Both the position numbers and the translations under genes were made by a program. From assembly GCA_028023455.1 (NCBI GenBank), contig JAQFVV010012395.1:8980498-9044497 (forward strand): DNA of 64,000 nucleotides. Reading direction: 5' to 3'. Within the stretch, counting starts at the first letter, position 1. Every line of letters begins with the position of its first letter. Of this stretch, positions 60,663 to 64,000 are shown in pieces. Source of the DNA: Epiperipatus broadwayi. Its lineage: Eukaryota > Onychophora > Udeonychophora > Euonychophora > Peripatidae. The notes beneath the pieces were generated by a model that saw nothing but the letters and a program-made list of their open reading frames with translations, was not told the DNA's origin and did not search any database.

Positions 60663-61010
60663 CAGTAGTGGGTTCAGGTTGGGGGTCATTCTTTACCAGC
60701 TCAATGCGAATAGGGAGCCCAGGCTTTTATACTTCCTAAGTCACAATCTAAAGGGGCCTGGACTTAACTACACTACAATAAAAAGGGAGGCCCTGGCCAT
60801 TGTCTGGGGTTCCAAAAACTAAGACAAATGCTATTGGGATCTCGGGTTATTGTAGTGTCTGACCATTGTAGCTTGGAGTTTCTAAATAAGAGTTACTTGC
60901 ATAATGATAGGTTAATTCGATGGAGCCTTTAGCTCCAGCAATTCTCATACCAAATCATTTACAATTCAGGCTGAGACAATATTGTTGCTGATATTCTCAG
61001 TCATCATCCG
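60619..61010 (+). pseudogene. Gypsy element 2 RNase H
   Basis: Shifted relative to RT. It reads FYLQTDSSGFRLGVILYQLN, LLYFLSHNLKGPGLNYTTIK, then REALAIVWG with the TDSS Asp and catalytic Glu of the EA(L/I) motif, and after another shift SDHCSLEFLNKS, RLIRWSL.LQQFSYQIIY, NIVADILSHHP. This is the complete Ty3/gypsy RNase H order. A 25-bp tandem duplication (TATTCTCAGTCATCATCCRA) sits at its end (about 61002-61046). Confidence 0.8.
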
Positions 61011-61176
61011 ACCACAGTATTCTCAGTCATCATCCAACCACAGTATTGTATCAAAATCCCTGTACAAAGAATATAATTGTATGTAACTTAGAAACATTAT
61101 TAGAGGATGAAATAGGAAAAAGTTACAGTGACTTACCCATGCTTCAGACACAAGACAATGACTTGAAGAAGATAGT

Positions 61177-62270
61177 GTGTTTATGAACCCTGCTGATTTA
61201 AAAGAAAGAAGGTATATGGTTGGGATTAGGGACAAGATGGTTGATGGAATTTTACTAAAATGGGTAAGAGATGGGGGAAGACTCTTGGAAGATGGTTCCT
61301 GTATGATTAATAAACTGATATATTCTACTCATTGTCAGTATGGCCACTTTGGGATACAAAATATAAAACCCATTATTAAGAATCACTTTTATTTTAATAA
61401 TATGACTGAACTTATTGTAACAAGACTCCAAAATTTGTGAAATTTGCCTCAGGACAAAGTTTAAAAACAGAACCTATGTGGGAACCTTGCAACCCATCCT
61501 GCCAAACCAGCCAAATGAACTGCTAGCTTTGGATTTTTATGGGCTTTTACCTCCTTTCAACTGATAAAAGTTTATCTTTGTAACTTACGATGTGTTTTCC
61601 AAATTTGTATTTGCATTTTCAGTCTCAAAGACTGACGCCAAGAATGTTATTAAACACTTGGAGGCATCCCAGTTCTTGGTGGTGGGAAAACCAGTTTCCA
61701 TTCCTGCAGACTATGCCACTGCTTTCATTTCTGAATATTGGAAGAAATGGTGCAAAAAGCAAAATATCAAGCATGTTATATGTTCCATATGCAATCGCCA
61801 GTCCAATCCCAGGGAGAGAATCATGCGAGAACTCAGTTGATTGTTCCAGGTATATCTGGGTTGAAATCATAGGCAATGGGTACACAAGTTACCCCAAGTT
61901 ATGCATTATATTAATATAACAATCAATGAATCCACCAGAATGTCACCCATCTGGTTGCATTTTGGTCGAGTAGAACACCTGTTAAACCCCTCTGCCCATT
62001 AGTCCAGAGGATGTTGATGTCTCGCATGATCTGACACTGGCCCATGCCAATATTAAAAGGATGGATGACAAGCGTATTCACCATAGTAAAGCTGGCCCTC
62101 ACCCCTTCAAAATCCATGGTGTGATAATCAGAATTCCCCATGTCAGCAACCTTCAGAAACATACCTTTAGGAAGTTTTTAGATCTCTATGAAGGCCCCTA
62201 TGAAATAGTGAGACAGGTGGGTGAAAATGCATTTTTGGTCTCTACCCCAGAAGGAATGAGAGGTACTTAA
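61177..62270 (+). pseudogene. Gypsy element 2 integrase
   Basis: Inserts element DNA into the genome. The zinc-binding part reads STHCQYGHFG with downstream CEICLRTKF after one frameshift (HHCC pattern). The core keeps LALDFYG (first catalytic Asp), ADYATAFISEYWKKWCKKQ (second Asp region) and SNPRERIMREL (Glu). The C-terminal domain reads VIIRIPHVSNLQKHTFRKFL, then DLYEGPYEIVRQVGENAFLV. It ends TPEGMRGT then stop at 62270. Internal stops (61560s) and frameshifts are present. No env gene follows. Confidence 0.8.
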
Positions 62271-62441
62271 AATGCTCGAAGCTTGATGCCATATCCAATT
62301 AAACTACCAGATAACTAAAATTTTTGAGAGCAGAGAAATTTTATATGCATAGTTTCCAAAGTGTGAACTAACCTTATTGTGTGATATTTTGTAATTTTTA
62401 ATATAACCTTGTTGTGTTGCTTATTTCATTTTTTTCTTTAT

Positions 62442-62453
62442 AAGAAAGGGGCC
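62442..62453 (+). promoter_or_regulatory. Polypurine tract of gypsy element 2
   Basis: AAGAAAGGGG precedes the start of the 3' LTR by only a few bases, which is where plus-strand priming is expected. Confidence 0.6.
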
Positions 62454-62455
62454 TT

Positions 62456-62876
62456 TGTGACCTTCCAAATGGGCATAAGTAATTAGACTGTGTTGCATCA
62501 GTAGTGAATAACTGCATTGTACAAAAAATGAAATAGCCTTAAAATTTTTCTATTAATGGTCCAAAATTCATATGTGGGCCAACTGTGCATTTTGGTTAAC
62601 AAAATTTTCAAGCATTTATTGCTATATTTGATAAAAGTGTGTAATGCAAGGAGGGGGGTGGATTATTACAGAAAGTGCTGTTGTGATAGTTAGATTGATG
62701 CAAAGTTGTTTTATTTATTTATAAGATAGTGTTGGTGTTGGTTTGAATGGTTTTCTGATTTATTATTCAATGACATCCTTCCATTTACTAATACTATAGT
62801 CAATGAGATATGTTTATCCCATAGCCATATCAGTTATGTTTTAGTTAGAATAATTTAATACTCATATAGCAGCATG
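62456..62876 (+). repeat. 3' LTR of gypsy element 2, truncated
   Basis: Begins TGTGACCTTCC after the polypurine tract and matches 36690-36769 plus 37886-38232. It is cut at 62876 by the Penelope-like element, so its full length is unknown (at least 421 bp). Confidence 0.75.
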
Positions 62877-63570
62877 GATACAAAAAATGGCAGTTATTAA
62901 AAATTTTAAAAACAAAAATAATAAATATAACACAGATAGGAAGATAGCTACTTTGCAAAAAGAGAAATTTATAGAGTTATATACTAGTTATGGATATAAC
63001 CCTAGAAGCATTAGAAATATATTTTTTTAATTATAAACAAAATAATTTGGGTAATAAGAGTAAACCAAAAAATATAAATGGATAAAACTTTCATATAGTC
63101 CTAAAATTTATAATACATTATTAAAAAATAAAAATTATATAGATCAAAATATTAAAATAGGATAGTCAAACAGTAAAACTCTTGATATATTAGTAGTGAA
63201 TTATAAGATAAAAGATGATATAAAATATAAAAAGGGCATAGTGTATAAAATTACTTGTAGAGTTTGCAATATGGTTTATTATGGACATACATCAAAACAA
63301 TTAGAAGAAAGGCCTAAAGAACATAATAATGCTATTAATAGAAGAGATGACAGGTCTGCAATATATGTTCATTATTTAAAATATGGACATAGAATAGATT
63401 ATATTAAGAATATAAGTCCATTAAATTATATTAAAAAAATTAATAGAAGAAAAATATATGAAACCAATTACATTAATTATAACAGAAATAATTGTATGAA
63501 CATTTATAAAACATCAATTAATTTAACTAATAATTGGATAATGAAAAATGAATGGACGGTTGTATAATAT
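62877..63570 (+). pseudogene. Penelope-like element, RT thumb tail and near-intact GIY-YIG domain
   Basis: A 5'-truncated copy. Around 62960-63030 the frame reads KFIELYTSYGYNPRSIRNIF, like the end of a Penelope-like RT. Then, across a TAG at about 63161, SPKIYNTLLKNKNYIDQN and SNSKTLDILVVNYKIKDDIK form the linker. The nuclease (63196-63567, 123 codons) is open: GIVYKITCRVCNMVYYGHTS, then KQLEERPKEHNNA, YVHYLKYGHR, YETNYINYNRNN, ending NEWTVV. Landmarks GIVY, YYG, Arg, His, Glu and Asn are all present. Subfamily differs from 2864 and 26801 and is closer to the palindrome at 21590-23212. Confidence 0.82.
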
Positions 63571-64000
63571 GTGTTGTTATAAAGATATTTAAGTGTAATT
63601 ATAGGTTTGTGTTAATTTTATATAGAGCCAGTAGATGTCACTATGTATGCAGTATAGGTTATTTTTCAAATTAAGCCAAATTGAAAAGGGCAAAAATTTA
63701 AAATTTGCCGAAAAAAGTTTTTATGTTTTATTTCTGATGATTATATGACTGTATTACAGCTATTGTTATATATCGTTTTGTTGTTAGTAAAGATATTTTA
63801 TTATATCTATGATTTATTTTTATTACAAATAAATATATTAAGCCCACAAATATTTTACATTTTTTAAATATATATATATATATATAAATTTATTTAATGC
63901 ACATTGATTACGTAAGTAATATTTACTAAGGCAATAAACCTAAAGTATGTGCAATTGAAAATGTGAAGGCAGGAATCTCTACAGGTCTTACCCATAAGCT
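63571..64000. other. Penelope-like 3' tail or flank; nothing further recognised
   Basis: AT-rich DNA with an (AT)n tract at 63868-63886. The 3' end of the preceding element cannot be located and no LTR continuation is evident. Confidence 0.4.

Noticed and set aside
56727-62876. Endogenous retrovirus with envelope gene
   Set aside because: After the integrase C-terminus there is only about 180 bp before the LTR, so there is no room for env.
1-64000. CRISPR array or bacterial defence island
   Set aside because: No regularly spaced identical repeats with unique spacers, no operons and no ribosome-binding sites; all coding matches are eukaryotic element proteins or a GPCR.

Overview
The window reads as a stretch of very AT-rich animal (metazoan) nuclear DNA, mostly intergenic and filled with transposable elements in various stages of decay. 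The evidence is a single-exon rhodopsin-class GPCR, Penelope-like elements with GIY-YIG nuclease domains, a hAT transposon of the GTF2IRD2-like type, several Ty3/gypsy LTR retroelements, tRNA-derived SINE-like units, abundant (AT)n microsatellites and no bacterial-style operons. The species cannot be fixed from sequence alone. A cnidarian or another AT-rich invertebrate would fit.

Layout. 1-5.1 kb: microsatellites, a hAT-type MITE with target-site duplication (1455-1773), a 3'-end fragment of a Penelope-like element (2700-3372, minus), a small foldback (3505-3740), and a head-to-head inverted array of four promoter-like modules (3942-5016). 5.7-6.7 kb: the only apparently intact host gene, a 335-residue GPCR (5711-6718, plus). 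8.4-11.2 kb: a badly decayed LINE with endonuclease and reverse transcriptase remnants. 12-18.5 kb: foldback/MITE elements, including one whose core consists of opposed tRNA-like heads (17820-18440). 18.66-19.26 kb: homopolymer-rich sequence of doubtful quality. 21.6-23.2 kb: two Penelope-like 3' ends in an inverted palindrome. 23.3-27.26 kb: one hAT element with terminal repeats and a near-matching target-site duplication, its transposase broken by stops, an inverted-repeat element and a Penelope-like fragment.

28.06-31.1 kb: a gypsy remnant (gag plus the pol tail). 35.1-35.4 kb: two tandem tRNA-like SINE units. 36.69-38.23 kb: an LTR split by a 1112-bp Tc1/mariner-like element, with the empty site visible in a related LTR at 62.5 kb. 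39.97-50.73 kb: the most striking feature, an LTR retroelement with about 3-kb LTRs, a leader of degenerate tandem repeats and a 395-codon open gag-like ORF that has lost most of pol. 50.8-56.7 kb: no recognisable gene. 56.73-62.88 kb: a nearly full-length but inactivated gypsy element (gag, protease, RT, RNase H, integrase, polypurine tract, start of the 3' LTR), invaded by two Penelope-like elements. The last ends the window with a largely intact GIY-YIG domain.

The coding content is therefore one cellular receptor and many mobile-element genes. The nesting order gives a relative history: the hAT and gypsy elements are older than the Penelope-like fragments inserted in them, and one LTR is older than the Tc1/mariner-like element that split it. 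All identities and family assignments come from reading motifs by eye, with no database search.
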